Below, piece by piece: positions 43,210-53,758 of a stretch of 64,000 nucleotides of DNA. Origin of the DNA: Ruminococcus sp. AF46-10NS (GTDB lineage: Bacteria > Bacillota > Clostridia > Lachnospirales > Lachnospiraceae). A program made the position numbers and the translations under genes. The notes beneath the pieces were generated by a model. The model searched no databases, was not told the origin of the DNA, and saw only the letters and a program-made list of their open reading frames with translations. The first letter of the stretch is position 1; the number at the start of each line of letters is the position of its first letter. The DNA is taken from the NCBI RefSeq assembly GCF_003474435.1, contig NZ_QRNF01000013.1, positions 1 to 64,000 on the forward strand. The letters are read 5' to 3'.

Positions 43210-46200
43210 AGGATGCAGCTGAGTTTCTGAAAAATGAGTATGGTACAGGTGGAGCAGCACCTGGGATACCGGGAGCGTATGAATCCGATGCTTCCCATGA
43301 TGCGAAAGGATTAAAACTTGCGAAAGGGAAGATTGGCAGTCCAGATGTAGAAGTTCTATTAAAGTGGAATAAGGTTGCAGAACGTGTCCGTCAGCTGATT
43401 CGCACCGATGATTTCTTATCACCGGAAGAACTGGAAAAGTATGAAGAACGGCAGGAAGCACAGAGACAGGCGGATCTGGAAGGAGCTCAGCAGGCTTTGG
43501 AAGTGGAGCAGGAAGGCTCTGATCAGCAGGAAATACGAGAGGAAAATCAGGAACCGTCGGAAGTTGAGACACAACCGGAAGCAGTAGAAGATGCAGAAAA
43601 AAAGGAAGATATAACACCAGAACAGTCTGATATTCCAGCAACAAACTTCCATATCACAGATGATGAACTGGGACAGGGAACACCAAAGGAAAAGTTCCGT
43701 GCTAATATCATGGCAATCCAGCTTTTAAAGAAATGCGAGGAAGAAAACCGCAATGCCACACCAGACGAACAGGAGATTTTATCCCGATATGTAGGCTGGG
43801 GAGGTCTTGCTGATGCTTTCGATGAAACAAAATCCGCATGGGAGACGGAATATCTGGAATTAAAGACAGTCCTTACACCGGAAGAATATGCAGCAGCCAG
43901 AGCTTCTACCTTAAATGCCCATTACACACAGCCAATCGTGATTGAAAGTATGTATCAGGCGTTGGAAAATCTGGGATTTACAAAAGGAAATATCCTGGAG
44001 CCATCCATGGGTGTTGGTAACTTCTTTGGAATGCTTCCTGAGAAGCTGAACCAGTCAAAACTCTATGGTGTGGAACTGGACAGTATCAGCGGTAGAATTG
44101 CAAAACTGCTTTACCCAGATGCCAATATCCAGATTAAAGGTTTTGAGAAGACAGATTATCCGAATGATTTCTTCGATGTGGCAATCGGAAATGTGCCATT
44201 TGGAGCTTATAAAGTGAATGACAGGCAATATGACCGCTATAATTTTATGATTCACGATTATTTTCTGGCAAAGACAATCGACCAGTTGCGTCCGGGTGGT
44301 GTGGCAGCTTTGATCACAACAAAAGGAACCATGGATAAAGCATCACCGGAAGTCCGAAAGTATCTGGCAGAACGTGCCGATCTCCTTGGAGCCATCCGCC
44401 TGCCGAACACAGCATTCAAAGCAAATGCAGGAACGGAAGTCAGTGCAGATATTTTATTCTTCCAGAAGCGTGACAGCATGACAAAAGAGATGCCGGAGTG
44501 GGTGAATCTTGGAAGTGATGCCAATGGAATTACGGTCAATCAGTATTTTGCAGACCATCCGGAAATGATTCTGGGTGAGATGAAAGAGGTATCCGGTCCG
44601 TATGGTATGGAAACAACCTGTATGCCGATAGAAGGTGCTGATCTTGAAGTCCAGCTTGCAGAAGCTGTCAGGAATATTCATGGAAATATGGCACCTGCAG
44701 TTGATGTGGATGCAGAACTGGATGATGTACCAGAGAGTATCCCGGCAGATCCGAATGTTCGTAATTACAGTTATGCGGTTGTAGATGATCAGGTATATTA
44801 CCGTGTTAACTCTCTGATGAATCAGGTAAAGATGCCTGCCGCTACTGCAGAACGTGTAAAAGGTATGGTGGAGATCCGAGACACGGTGCGTGAACTGATT
44901 GCCATGCAGATGGAAGAATCCGTAACAGATGAAGAAATTCACAAACAGCAGGAGAAATTGAATCAAGTATATGATGCTTACACAGCAAAGTATGGAGTCA
45001 TCGGAAGTAATGCAAACAAGCGGGCGTTTTCTGATGACGCTTCTTATTGTCTGTTGTGTTCTCTGGAAGACCTGAACGAAGATGGAACATTGAAGCGAAA
45101 AGCAGACATGTTTACGAAACGAACCATCAAAAAGGCAGTGGCGGTAACCAGTGTGGAAACTGCGACAGAAGCCTTAGCATTATCATTGAATGAAAGAGCA
45201 AAGGTGGATCTGTCCTATATGGCACAGCTGACAGGAAAGACAGAAGAAAAAATCACGGAGGAACTGGTTGGAGTTATATTTAAGAACCCACTGACAGACC
45301 AGTGGGAGAGTGGAGATGAGTATTTATCTGGAAATGTCAGGGAGAAGTTAAACACAGCAAGAACCTTTGCAGAGAATCACCCGGAATTCACACCGAATGT
45401 CCGTGCATTGGAAGCAGTTCAGCCAAGAGAACTGGAAGCATCTGAAATCGAAGTAAGGATTGGGGCAACCTGGATTGAACCATCGGATTATCAGGACTTT
45501 ATGAGGGAACTGCTTCATACTCCGTGGTATCTTGCACAGAAGGAGATACAGGTAAAATATTCTGAGGTGAATGGTGAGTGGCGGATTACCGGGAAAAATG
45601 CAGACAGTCCAAGAAATGCGTTTGCCTATGCAACGTATGGAACCGAGAGGGCAAATGCTTACCGGATTCTGGAAGATACACTGAATCTGAAAGATGTTCG
45701 TATCTATGATAAGAGTGTCAATGAAAATGGGGATGAGATTCGTGTCCTCAATAAAAAAGAAACTATGCTGGCATCACAGAAACAGGATGCCATGAAAGCA
45801 GCATTTAAGGATTGGATTTTCAAAGATCAACAGAGACGTGAAAGACTGGTAAGAGTTTATAATGAACGGTTTAACAGTATCCGTCCCCGTGAATACGATG
45901 GCAGTCATCTGACTTTCCCAGGAATGAACCCGGAAATTGAACTTCGCCCACATCAGAAAAATGCTGTCGCACATCAGCTTTACGGGGATAATGTGCTTCT
46001 GGCTCATGTAGTAGGAGCTGGGAAGACCTACGAGATGGTAGCGGCTGCAATGGAGAGCAAACGTCTGGGATTATCACAAAAGAATCTATTTGTCGTGCCG
46101 AACCATCTGACAGAGCAGTGGGGAGCCGAGTTCCTGCAGTTATATCCGGGAGCCAATATCCTGGTGGCAACCAAGAAAGATTTTGAACCGGCGAACCGGA

Positions 46201-48494
46201 AAAAGTTCTGTGCCAGAATCGCTATGGGAAACTATGATGCGATTATCATCGGTCATTCCCAGTTTGAGCGTATCCCAATCTCTGATGAGAGGCAGGAAGC
46301 CATGCTGCGGAAGCAGATTGACGATCTGGAAATCGCAATCCAGAGTGCAAGATATGAGCAGGATGGCGGCCGCTATACGGTAAAGCAGATTGAAAAGACC
46401 AGAAAAACGCTGATGACAAGACTGGAGAAGCTGAATCAGAAAGAGAAAAAGGATAATGTAGTTACCTTTGAAGAACTGGGAGTGGATCATCTGTATGTAG
46501 ACGAGGCACACAGTTATAAAAATGCGTTCCTTTATACAAAAATGAGAAATGTAGCCGGAATTGCCCAGAACGAAGCACAGAAATCAGCAGATATGTTTAA
46601 TAAATGTCAGTATCTGGATGAGATTACCGGTGGAAAAGGCATTACCTTTGCAACGGGCACACCGATCAGCAACAGCATGACGGAACTTTATGTCATGCAG
46701 AGATATCTGCAGAACAGCAAATTACAGAATATGGGCTTGGGATTATTTGATTCCTGGGCATCCACGTTTGGAGAGGTTGTGACCAGCATTGAACTTGCAC
46801 CGGAAGGAACCGGATACCGAGCAAAATCCAGATTCGCCAGATTCTATAATATCCCGGAACTGATGAATATGTTCAAGGAGATTGCAGATATCAAGACTTC
46901 GGATCAGTTGAATCTTCCAGTACCGGAAGCGGAATACGAAACTGTAGTATTGAAACCAACAGAACAGCAGAAAGAAATCGTAGCAAGCCTAGGAGAGCGT
47001 GCGGAAGTGGTAAGAAACGGTGGCGTAGATGCTAGTGTAGACAATATGCTGAAAATTACCAATGACGGAAGAAAACTGGCACTGGATCAGCGATTGGTCA
47101 ATGAACTATTGCCAGACGATCCGGGCAGTAAAGTGTCGGTCTGTGCAGAAAAAAGCTATGAAATCTGGAAAGATACAGTTGTACAGAAATCGGCGCAGAT
47201 CATTTTTTGTGACTTGAGCACACCGAAAGGCGATGGCAGTTTCAATGTTTACGATGACTTGAAACAGAAGCTGATGGCGAAAGGTGTACCGGAAAAAGAA
47301 ATTGCATTCATTCATGATGCAAATACCGAAGCAAAGAAGACGGAGCTGTTTGGAAAAGTAAAATCTGGGCAGGTTCGTTTTTTGATTGGTTCAACAGCAA
47401 AGATGGGTGCCGGTACCAACGTGCAGGATCGTCTGATTGCTCTGCATCATCTGGATATTGGCTGGAAACCGTCTGATCTGGAGCAGAGGGAAGGACGTAT
47501 CATCCGGCAGGGAAATCACAATAAAAAGGTTCATATCTTTCGGTATGTGACAGAATCCACCTTCGACAGCTACATGTGGCAGTTGATCGAAAATAAACAG
47601 AAGTTCATCTCCCAGATTATGACGAGCAAAGCACCGGTCAGAAGCTGCGAAGATGTGGACGAAGCGGCACTGTCCTATGCAGAGGTTAAGGCACTGGCAA
47701 CTGGAAATCCGGCAGTAAAAGAAAAGATGGCACTGGACGTGGATGTGGCAAAACTGAAACTTTTAAAAGCCAATCACATGAATAACCAGTACCGTCTGGA
47801 AGATGATATTGCAAGAAATTTTCCACAGCAGATTGCAAAATTGACCGAGACTATTGATAGCTACAAAGCGGATATTGCCCATTATCAGGAGCATAAAATC
47901 ACAGATCCAGAACAGTTTTCCATGGAGATCAGCGGCAAAGTATTTACAGAAAAGAAAGAAGCAGGAGCGGCACTACTGGCAGTCTGCAAGGACATGAAAG
48001 CAGTCGATGCAGCAATGGATATCGGAAACTATCAGGGATTCAACATGAGAATCCAGTTCGACAGCTGGAGTAAGGAGTTTATCCTGTCTGTGAAGCATGA
48101 ATCGGTATCGAAAGTTCATCTGGGAGCAGATGCCCTGGGAAATATCACCCGTATCAATAATCTTCTGGAAAGCTATCCGGAGAAACTGGCAGAAGCGGAG
48201 CAACGATTGGAAACGGTACAGGAGCAGCTTACAAATGCCAAAGAGGAAGTTGGAAAGCCATTCACAAAAGAAGAGGAACTGAACCAGAAACTGGAGCGAC
48301 TGTCAGAACTAAATGCCCTTCTTAATATGGATGAACGGGAAGACACAGAAGCAGAGCAGTCAGAATCGAAAGAGAAAGAAGAACGACCGGCACGTGGTTC
48401 TATCCATGAGAAATTGCAGATTTATAAAGAAAAAAGCCAGCGGGAAAGCGAGAATGGCAGGGAAGATAGAAAAAGGGACTTCGGTCTGGAATAA
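43191..48494 (+). CDS. N6-adenine methylase / SNF2 helicase giant, main part after the frameshift
   Basis: 1767 codons in the frame that continues the previous entry; the natural N-terminus lies upstream, so ATG 43191 is only the first in-frame ATG. An N6-adenine methyltransferase domain has motif I ([11 protein letters not shown], about 270) and a variant motif IV (GNVPF, about 333; usually NPPY/F). An SNF2-type helicase has Walker A (VVGAGKT, about 940), DEAH ([10 protein letters not shown], about 1102) and motif VI ([11 protein letters not shown], about 1430). The C-terminus carries SIHEKL at 1737-1742, 25 residues from the end. Proposed roles are recipient DNA protection or processing. 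Confidence 0.88.
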   Translation: MEHHDIKDAAEFLKNEYGTGGAAPGIPGAYESDASHDAKGLKLAKGKIGSPDVEVLLKWNKVAERVRQLIRTDDFLSPEELEKYEERQEAQRQADLEGAQQALEVEQEGSDQQEIREENQEPSEVETQPEAVEDAEKKEDITPEQSDIPATNFHITDDELGQGTPKEKFRANIMAIQLLKKCEEENRNATPDEQEILSRYVGWGGLADAFDETKSAWETEYLELKTVLTPEEYAAARASTLNAHYTQPIVIESMYQALENLGFTKGNILEPSMGVGNFFGMLPEKLNQSKLYGVELDSISGRIAKLLYPDANIQIKGFEKTDYPNDFFDVAIGNVPFGAYKVNDRQYDRYNFMIHDYFLAKTIDQLRPGGVAALITTKGTMDKASPEVRKYLAERADLLGAIRLPNTAFKANAGTEVSADILFFQKRDSMTKEMPEWVNLGSDANGITVNQYFADHPEMILGEMKEVSGPYGMETTCMPIEGADLEVQLAEAVRNIHGNMAPAVDVDAELDDVPESIPADPNVRNYSYAVVDDQVYYRVNSLMNQVKMPAATAERVKGMVEIRDTVRELIAMQMEESVTDEEIHKQQEKLNQVYDAYTAKYGVIGSNANKRAFSDDASYCLLCSLEDLNEDGTLKRKADMFTKRTIKKAVAVTSVETATEALALSLNERAKVDLSYMAQLTGKTEEKITEELVGVIFKNPLTDQWESGDEYLSGNVREKLNTARTFAENHPEFTPNVRALEAVQPRELEASEIEVRIGATWIEPSDYQDFMRELLHTPWYLAQKEIQVKYSEVNGEWRITGKNADSPRNAFAYATYGTERANAYRILEDTLNLKDVRIYDKSVNENGDEIRVLNKKETMLASQKQDAMKAAFKDWIFKDQQRRERLVRVYNERFNSIRPREYDGSHLTFPGMNPEIELRPHQKNAVAHQLYGDNVLLAHVVGAGKTYEMVAAAMESKRLGLSQKNLFVVPNHLTEQWGAEFLQLYPGANILVATKKDFEPANRKKFCARIAMGNYDAIIIGHSQFERIPISDERQEAMLRKQIDDLEIAIQSARYEQDGGRYTVKQIEKTRKTLMTRLEKLNQKEKKDNVVTFEELGVDHLYVDEAHSYKNAFLYTKMRNVAGIAQNEAQKSADMFNKCQYLDEITGGKGITFATGTPISNSMTELYVMQRYLQNSKLQNMGLGLFDSWASTFGEVVTSIELAPEGTGYRAKSRFARFYNIPELMNMFKEIADIKTSDQLNLPVPEAEYETVVLKPTEQQKEIVASLGERAEVVRNGGVDASVDNMLKITNDGRKLALDQRLVNELLPDDPGSKVSVCAEKSYEIWKDTVVQKSAQIIFCDLSTPKGDGSFNVYDDLKQKLMAKGVPEKEIAFIHDANTEAKKTELFGKVKSGQVRFLIGSTAKMGAGTNVQDRLIALHHLDIGWKPSDLEQREGRIIRQGNHNKKVHIFRYVTESTFDSYMWQLIENKQKFISQIMTSKAPVRSCEDVDEAALSYAEVKALATGNPAVKEKMALDVDVAKLKLLKANHMNNQYRLEDDIARNFPQQIAKLTETIDSYKADIAHYQEHKITDPEQFSMEISGKVFTEKKEAGAALLAVCKDMKAVDAAMDIGNYQGFNMRIQFDSWSKEFILSVKHESVSKVHLGADALGNITRINNLLESYPEKLAEAEQRLETVQEQLTNAKEEVGKPFTKEEELNQKLERLSELNALLNMDEREDTEAEQSESKEKEERPARGSIHEKLQIYKEKSQRESENGREDRKRDFGLE

Positions 48495-48509
48495 GAAAAC
48501 AGGAAAGAT

Positions 48510-48548
48510 GGCATAATTTGGTAGAAAGAATGTTCTGCCGGTTATGCC
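48510..48548 (+). promoter_or_regulatory. nested hairpin between the methylase/SNF2 and YodL genes
   Basis: Outer stem GGCATAA (48510-48516) with TTATGCC (48542-48548); inner stem GGTAGA with TCTGCC. It lacks a T-run, so it is more likely a structured leader or mRNA processing site than a terminator. Confidence 0.4.
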
Positions 48549-48575
48549 ACTTTTGGGAATACAGGAGGAACTTAT

Positions 48576-51326
48576 ATGGCGAGAAACATGATAACAGGAA
48601 TAGAAACGCAGAAAATGCAGGAATATACACAGGAACAAATAGACCGTGCAGAACACATGGGAATAGCAATTCCAGCGGACGTAAAAGAACAGATTTTTGA
48701 ATATGCAAATCTGGTTGGCGAAGAAGAGAAAGTAAGGACGCTGGTAAGAAATCTGGCAGATGCAGTCAATCGGTCAGATGAAGATAGAGTAGAGGAACTT
48801 CTGGATGATGCCCAAATGGATATTCAGGACTTACCAGATCCAACCATAGGCAGGCTGGAACTTCGGGATTATGGATATACAGCAGAGGATATGGTGCCGC
48901 TTAGAAAAGCAGCAGCCCTGGATTATCACAGAATGGGTTCTAAAATCTATTGCCTGGGTAGTGATGGCAGCAAGGGAGAGTATGCAAGTAAAGAAATGAT
49001 ACAGGCACATGAAGGGCTGTTTGGCATGGAATCACAGATGTGGGAACGGATAAGGGATCAGGATCTGGATTATGCAGATGAAGATTTTGGAGCATTTCAG
49101 GAGCCGATGAATGTGATTGGACAGGAAGAAGCTCTGAAATTATATGATGCCGGAGCAGATATCTATCTGATTACCAATTTTTCATCACCAATCTATGTTA
49201 CAGAGCGAATGGAGATTGAACGAGGTCCGGAGCATTATCAGATGTCTACAGAAGAACTGGAACGATTCCGCAATTTGGAATGGGAGATGCAGAAATATCC
49301 GCAGATTCAGTCTTTGAAAGAGGCAAATCTGCTATTAGGGACAAGACGAACATTCGGTATTTATCAAATAAGAGATGGTTTGCCAGGTGAAAACTATGCG
49401 TTTATGAATATGAGCTTCATTGAAAGTCACGGGATGCAGATTAAAAAAGAAGACTATGAACTGGTCTATGTGGGAGAATTATTTGGAAATATGTCGCTAG
49501 ATGATATATTTGAACGATTCAACATCGACAGACCAGAAGACTTTCGAGGACATTCCCTGTCTGTCAGTGATATCGTAGTTCTGAATGAGGGGGGAAAGGT
49601 AACCGCTCATTTTGTAGACAGTATCAGTTTTGAACAGCTAGATTCTTTCCTGAATCTGGAAGAACAGGTTCTTAGTGAACTGGCATATGAGGTAGGAGAA
49701 CGTTACTTTGCTATTCAGAGAACAGAAGGAGGATATGATTATTCCTTTTACGATGAAGATTTCCGCCTGATGGATGGTGGCGTCTATGAAAATGGTGAAA
49801 TTTCTATTGAAGAAGCGGCAGAGGAACTTTTGGAAGACGAAGGATGGACTGGAGAACGCATCCGTGGGGATTATGATCAGTTGATGGAAAAGGTAGAAGA
49901 AATGGATGAGGTTGTAATGGCAGAGATTCAGAAAAGCCAGGGCGAATATAAGCCATTGGCAAAGGTAGAAGAACTGGAAGAGGCAAATTATAACATGATT
50001 GATAATGTCCTCAATAATATGCCACCGAAGAAAGAACCGTATCTGGAATACTTTGCCGCAGAATGTGATGAGTTCCATGATATGGGAGCTTATGAAAAAA
50101 GTACCGATGTTAATCAGATTGCTGCGGTTTATGAAAAATATAGGGAGAATCCTGAGAATGCCTATCGAGTATGCAGTATGGGGATTATCTATCGTGATCC
50201 GGAAGACAGTTACTATGATGATGCTGAATTTGCAATCGTAAAAGGAAATACAGTACTTGGAAATCTGATGGACGATGTTCGATTTTATGGAGAACTTGCA
50301 CTGATACGGGAAGGGATTGAGAAAATTCATGATGCATTGCCGGACTATAAGTATGTACCAATGCGGGATGTTCGGGAAGCAATGTATCCAGAGAAGATGA
50401 CCACAGAACAGTTGGCAGAGGCATTGGATGAGATTGCAGAAGCTTTTGATCCGTATGAGTATCGAGATAATGTGGAGACGGGAGAAAATACGGTACAAGA
50501 GGTGATGTTGGATTTGCAGAGTGGCAATACACATTCTTATATTTCTTATCTGAAGGATATTGTAGACGAAGAATGTGACCAGTCTGTGCGTGCAGGTGTA
50601 TTGATTGAAAGACTGAAAGTCTATGAGCCGGAGTTTCCAAAGAATCTGGAACCAATGGTGTATGTAAACTATTGTGAAGAAAGTGCTCTCATGAATCCAA
50701 GATGTCAGAAGTTATCCGAGCTGGATGCAAAAACAGCAGAAATGGATAAAGAATGGTATGCAAAACGTGATTCGAAGACAGAGGAACCTACAAAAATCAC
50801 AAAGATATATGTGACTGTATATTATGCGGAAAAAGGTGAACAGATGCTGCATCATTTCAAGAAGTCAATAGATATTGGAAATGGACATGGCGGTATTGTG
50901 AGTCAGTTGAAGTATGATAATGAAATGAAGCTTACAGATGAGTATTGGATCAATTACCAGAAAGGTAAAGGAAGTGAAGAGTTCCAAAAATATATGGAAG
51001 ATCTGACAGACATGCAGAATCATGTGCTTCCGTATCTGCAGAGCTTTTGCAATCTGGAAGAAAAAGGTGTGAAAGAGAGACGAGAACAGCAGATAACGGA
51101 AAGAAATGAAGGAAGAGCAGATGAGCGGGGAACAAGTACCGAAGCGAATGCAGTGGTCAAGGATGCAGGAAAAGCAGATAGGAAACAGGTACAACAGAAG
51201 CAGGCGGTAGTTGGAAAAGATAAGAAATTATCCATTCATGAACGGCTTGAGATTAATAAGAGGATTATTCAAGAAAAGCAGGGAAAAGATAAGCCGGAGA
51301 GAGGGGCTGATCGGGGTGTGAGATAA
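48576..51326 (+). CDS. YodL-domain ICE protein
   Basis: A 916-residue acidic protein. The YodL domain is in the central part (TFGIYQIRDGLPGENYAFMNMSFIESHG... LSVSDIVVLNEGGKVTAHFVD, about residues 265-350). A repeat-like region follows (GERYFAIQRTEGGYDYSFYDEDF; CDEFHDMGAYEKSTDVNQIAAVYEKYRENPENAYR). The C-terminus ends with SIHERL at 886-891, 25 residues from the end. The family is always near the SNF2/methylase gene in these ICEs; its biochemical role is unknown. The start follows AGGAGGAACTTAT. Confidence 0.85.
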   Translation: MARNMITGIETQKMQEYTQEQIDRAEHMGIAIPADVKEQIFEYANLVGEEEKVRTLVRNLADAVNRSDEDRVEELLDDAQMDIQDLPDPTIGRLELRDYGYTAEDMVPLRKAAALDYHRMGSKIYCLGSDGSKGEYASKEMIQAHEGLFGMESQMWERIRDQDLDYADEDFGAFQEPMNVIGQEEALKLYDAGADIYLITNFSSPIYVTERMEIERGPEHYQMSTEELERFRNLEWEMQKYPQIQSLKEANLLLGTRRTFGIYQIRDGLPGENYAFMNMSFIESHGMQIKKEDYELVYVGELFGNMSLDDIFERFNIDRPEDFRGHSLSVSDIVVLNEGGKVTAHFVDSISFEQLDSFLNLEEQVLSELAYEVGERYFAIQRTEGGYDYSFYDEDFRLMDGGVYENGEISIEEAAEELLEDEGWTGERIRGDYDQLMEKVEEMDEVVMAEIQKSQGEYKPLAKVEELEEANYNMIDNVLNNMPPKKEPYLEYFAAECDEFHDMGAYEKSTDVNQIAAVYEKYRENPENAYRVCSMGIIYRDPEDSYYDDAEFAIVKGNTVLGNLMDDVRFYGELALIREGIEKIHDALPDYKYVPMRDVREAMYPEKMTTEQLAEALDEIAEAFDPYEYRDNVETGENTVQEVMLDLQSGNTHSYISYLKDIVDEECDQSVRAGVLIERLKVYEPEFPKNLEPMVYVNYCEESALMNPRCQKLSELDAKTAEMDKEWYAKRDSKTEEPTKITKIYVTVYYAEKGEQMLHHFKKSIDIGNGHGGIVSQLKYDNEMKLTDEYWINYQKGKGSEEFQKYMEDLTDMQNHVLPYLQSFCNLEEKGVKERREQQITERNEGRADERGTSTEANAVVKDAGKADRKQVQQKQAVVGKDKKLSIHERLEINKRIIQEKQGKDKPERGADRGVR

Positions 51327-51350
51327 GTATAATATTATAATTCTAATGAA

Positions 51351-51383
51351 GGATGTAGGGAGTCAATCCCTGCATCCTTTTTT
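51351..51383 (+). terminator. strong terminator at the end of the ICE transfer operon
   Basis: GGATGTAGGGA (51351-51361) pairs with TCCCTGCATCC (51367-51377) with one wobble, followed by TTTTTT. It marks the end of the long + strand operon. Confidence 0.85.
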
Positions 51384-51556
51384 AATGCGTAAATATGGAT
51401 TGAACGTTATAATGAAAGCAGATTGGAGATGTTTTTCTTCTAACCACATCAATTAGGAAAAGAGTATCTGTAGCAGATAAATTCAAAAGGTTTGTGAATA
51501 AATTAAAAAAGATATTCAATATTTGAAAAAAGATATGTGATATTTGTAAATGCGAA

Positions 51557-51586
51557 TTGTACAAGGAGTTTTTTGTGTGATAAAAT
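51557..51586 (+). promoter_or_regulatory. candidate promoter of the accessory island
   Basis: TTGTAC (51557-51562), an 18-base spacer, and TAAAAT (51581-51586), 40 bases before the XRE start. Weakly matched but well placed after the terminator. Confidence 0.45.
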
Positions 51587-51626
51587 AATTTTGATATTGA
51601 TTGCACATTAAACGGAGGAAAAGAGG

Positions 51627-51842
51627 ATGGCAATTAGTTATAATGGATTATGGAAACAGTTAATTGACCACGGAATGAAAAAAGGAGATTTGTGTGCCAA
51701 GACTGGTCTTAGCTCCAGTACAATAGCAAAGATGACAAACTGCGAGTCGGTGAAACTATCTGTTTTGGAAAAAATCTGCAAAGAGTTGGATTGTAACTTT
51801 GGAGATTTGATTGACTATGTACCAGATAACAAAGAAAAGTAA
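51627..51842 (+). CDS. XRE-family regulator of the accessory island
   Basis: A 71-residue Cro/CI-type protein (MAISYNGLWKQLIDHGMKKGDLCAKTGLSSSTIAKM... LEKICKELDCNFGDLIDYVPDNKEK), clearly related to the regulator at 10848. GGAGG precedes the ATG. It lies 24 bases upstream of the hsdM remnant and may control the restriction genes. Confidence 0.8.
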   Translation: MAISYNGLWKQLIDHGMKKGDLCAKTGLSSSTIAKMTNCESVKLSVLEKICKELDCNFGDLIDYVPDNKEK

Positions 51843-51866
51843 ATTACCTTATGGAGGAAAATGTAA

Positions 51867-52559
51867 ATGGCTACGAGAAGTGCAAAAATAGATCAGAAAG
51901 CAGACCTAATATGGGCAATAGCAGATAAGCTTACCGGTGTATATAAACCACATGAATATGGAGATGTTATATTACCACTTACAGTAATCAGACGTTTTGA
52001 CTGTATTCTCTCAGATACGAAGGATGCGGTATTACAGAAATACGATGAAGTAAAGAATCTTCCAATGAAAGATATTTTACTTCGTAAGGCTTCAAAAAAG
52101 GATTTTTACAATACAAGTAAATATACATTTGAAAGACTTATGGATGATCCTGACCACATTGAGGAGAATTTTAGAGAGTATCTGAATAAATTTTCAGCAA
52201 ATGTGCGGGATATTCTGGAAAAATTTAAGTTTGATGGACACATCACAACGATGGCAAATAAGGGGATTCTGTATATTGTTTTAAAGGAATATACAACAGA
52301 CAGAGGAAATCTTCATCCGAATGAAATCTCTAACCTTGAAATGGGATATATTTTTGAAGAAATTATAAGAAGATTCTCTGAGTCTCATAATGAAGATGCA
52401 GGACAGCATTACACTCCAAGAGAAGTTATCCAACTTATGGTTAATATTCTCTTCTATGATGATAATGACATCCTTTCTGGCAATAATGTGGCAAAGACGA
52501 TTTATGATCCTGCCTGTGGAACCGGAGGTATGCTTTCTGTAGCAGAGGAATGGAATTGA
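51867..52559 (+). pseudogene. hsdM: HsdM N-terminal fragment (type I restriction-modification)
   Basis: 230 residues of a type I DNA methyltransferase subunit: the N-terminal helical domain (SAKIDQKADLIWAIADKL... VILPLTVIRRFDCIL) and the start of the catalytic domain (GQHYTPREVIQLMVNILF, motif I DPACGTGGMLSVA). It breaks directly after motif I (AEEW) into sequence belonging to hsdR. Motif IV and the C-terminal half are missing, so it cannot methylate DNA. The junction around 52548-52556 contains short repeated ATGGAA-like text, suggesting a deletion by microhomology. Confidence 0.85.
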
Positions 52560-53470
52560 AATGTCAGTTTACAGGACAGGATACAACAAATGCGATTAAT
52601 CAGTATAAGTTTGATCGTGCCGGTAAGGATGCGATTTTTGCCTTTAAGGAAAGGGTATTGGTACATTTCGCTGTAGACCTTACCAATGTTTATATGACTA
52701 CAAGACTTGAGGGCGCACACACTTATTTCCTGCCATTTAATCAGGGAAGTAATGGCGCCGGAAAAGTAGGTGGCAAAGGTAATCCGGTAAATCCAAATGG
52801 ATATGATACAGCTTATCTTTGGGAAAGAGTACTCTGCAAAGACAGTCTGATGGAAATTTTACAGAAATATATGCACTTGCAGCAGGAGTACGATAAAAAT
52901 GGAAATCTTGTGAAAGAGACTATGATTTTCCCAAGGTATCATCAGCTTGATGTTGTTACAAAGCTGTTGGAAGATGTAAAAAAGAATGGTTCAGGTAAGA
53001 GTTATCTGATCCAGCATAGTGCAGGCTCAGGAAAGTCCAATTCGATTGCATGGCTGGCACACAGACTTACCGGACTCCATGATTATGAAGACAATAAGAT
53101 TTTCCAGTCAGTAATCATCGTTACTGACAGACGAGTGTTGGACAGTCAGTTACAGTCTACAGTATATCAGTTTGACCATGTGGAAGGTGTGGTTAAGAAA
53201 GTAGATAAAAATTCGGGACAGCTTAGAGATGCAATCAATGATGGTGTAGGCATTATTATTACTACATTACAGAAATTCCCGGTAATCTATAAAGAAGTGG
53301 ATTCTGCAAAAAAAAGATTTGCGATTATTATTGATGAGGCACATTCTTCGCAGACCGGAGATGCAGCGAAAAAGTTAAAAAGAGCATTAGCTGATACTGA
53401 AGAAATTCTGAAAGAGTATGCCGAGATGGAAGATCAGCTGGTGATCTTGGAAAGCTTCAGGGACAGTTAA
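52550..53470 (+). pseudogene. hsdR: HsdR internal fragment (motor N-part)
   Basis: A type I restriction subunit entered in the middle: LKCQFTGQDTTNAINQYKFDRAGKDAI (the nuclease-domain end), then a helicase with Walker A (HSAGSGKSNSIAWLAHRL), VIIVTDRRVLDSQLQ and DEAHSSQTGD. It loses its frame identity after KEYAEMED and stops at 53470. The N-terminal part of HsdR and everything from motif III on are missing. No hsdS gene is present. Together with the hsdM fragment, this is the remnant of a type I system with at least two internal deletions. Confidence 0.82.
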
Positions 53471-53746
53471 GACCAGAGCTACGCAAAGAACAATGACAGG
53501 GCAACATTTATGCTGTTATTTGAAAAGGATTTTCCGAATATGGCAGCAGACAGATATGAGCAGAATGACCAGTTTTTCAGAAAACTGTTTGATGATCCTG
53601 ATATGATGAGGCAGGTAATGGAGACTGTAGGTTCTGTATTGTATGAGAGATTGAAGAAGAAATATATCTTTGATCCAAAGTCGGGAGTAATTGAAGAGGC
53701 GACACCGGAGACTTATGTGGAAGATACATATTTGACGAAGAAATAA
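53471..53746 (+). pseudogene. probable HsdR C-terminal remnant
   Basis: Same frame as the previous fragment but after a stop codon. It encodes DRATFMLLFEKDFPNMAADRYEQNDQFFRKLFDDPDMMRQVMETVGSVLYERLKKKYIFD, which looks like the C-terminal helical end of a type I restriction subunit. An open frame begins at ATG 53510. I am less sure of the identity of this piece than of the other two. Confidence 0.5.
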
Positions 53747-53758
53747 GGAAGTGAAAAC

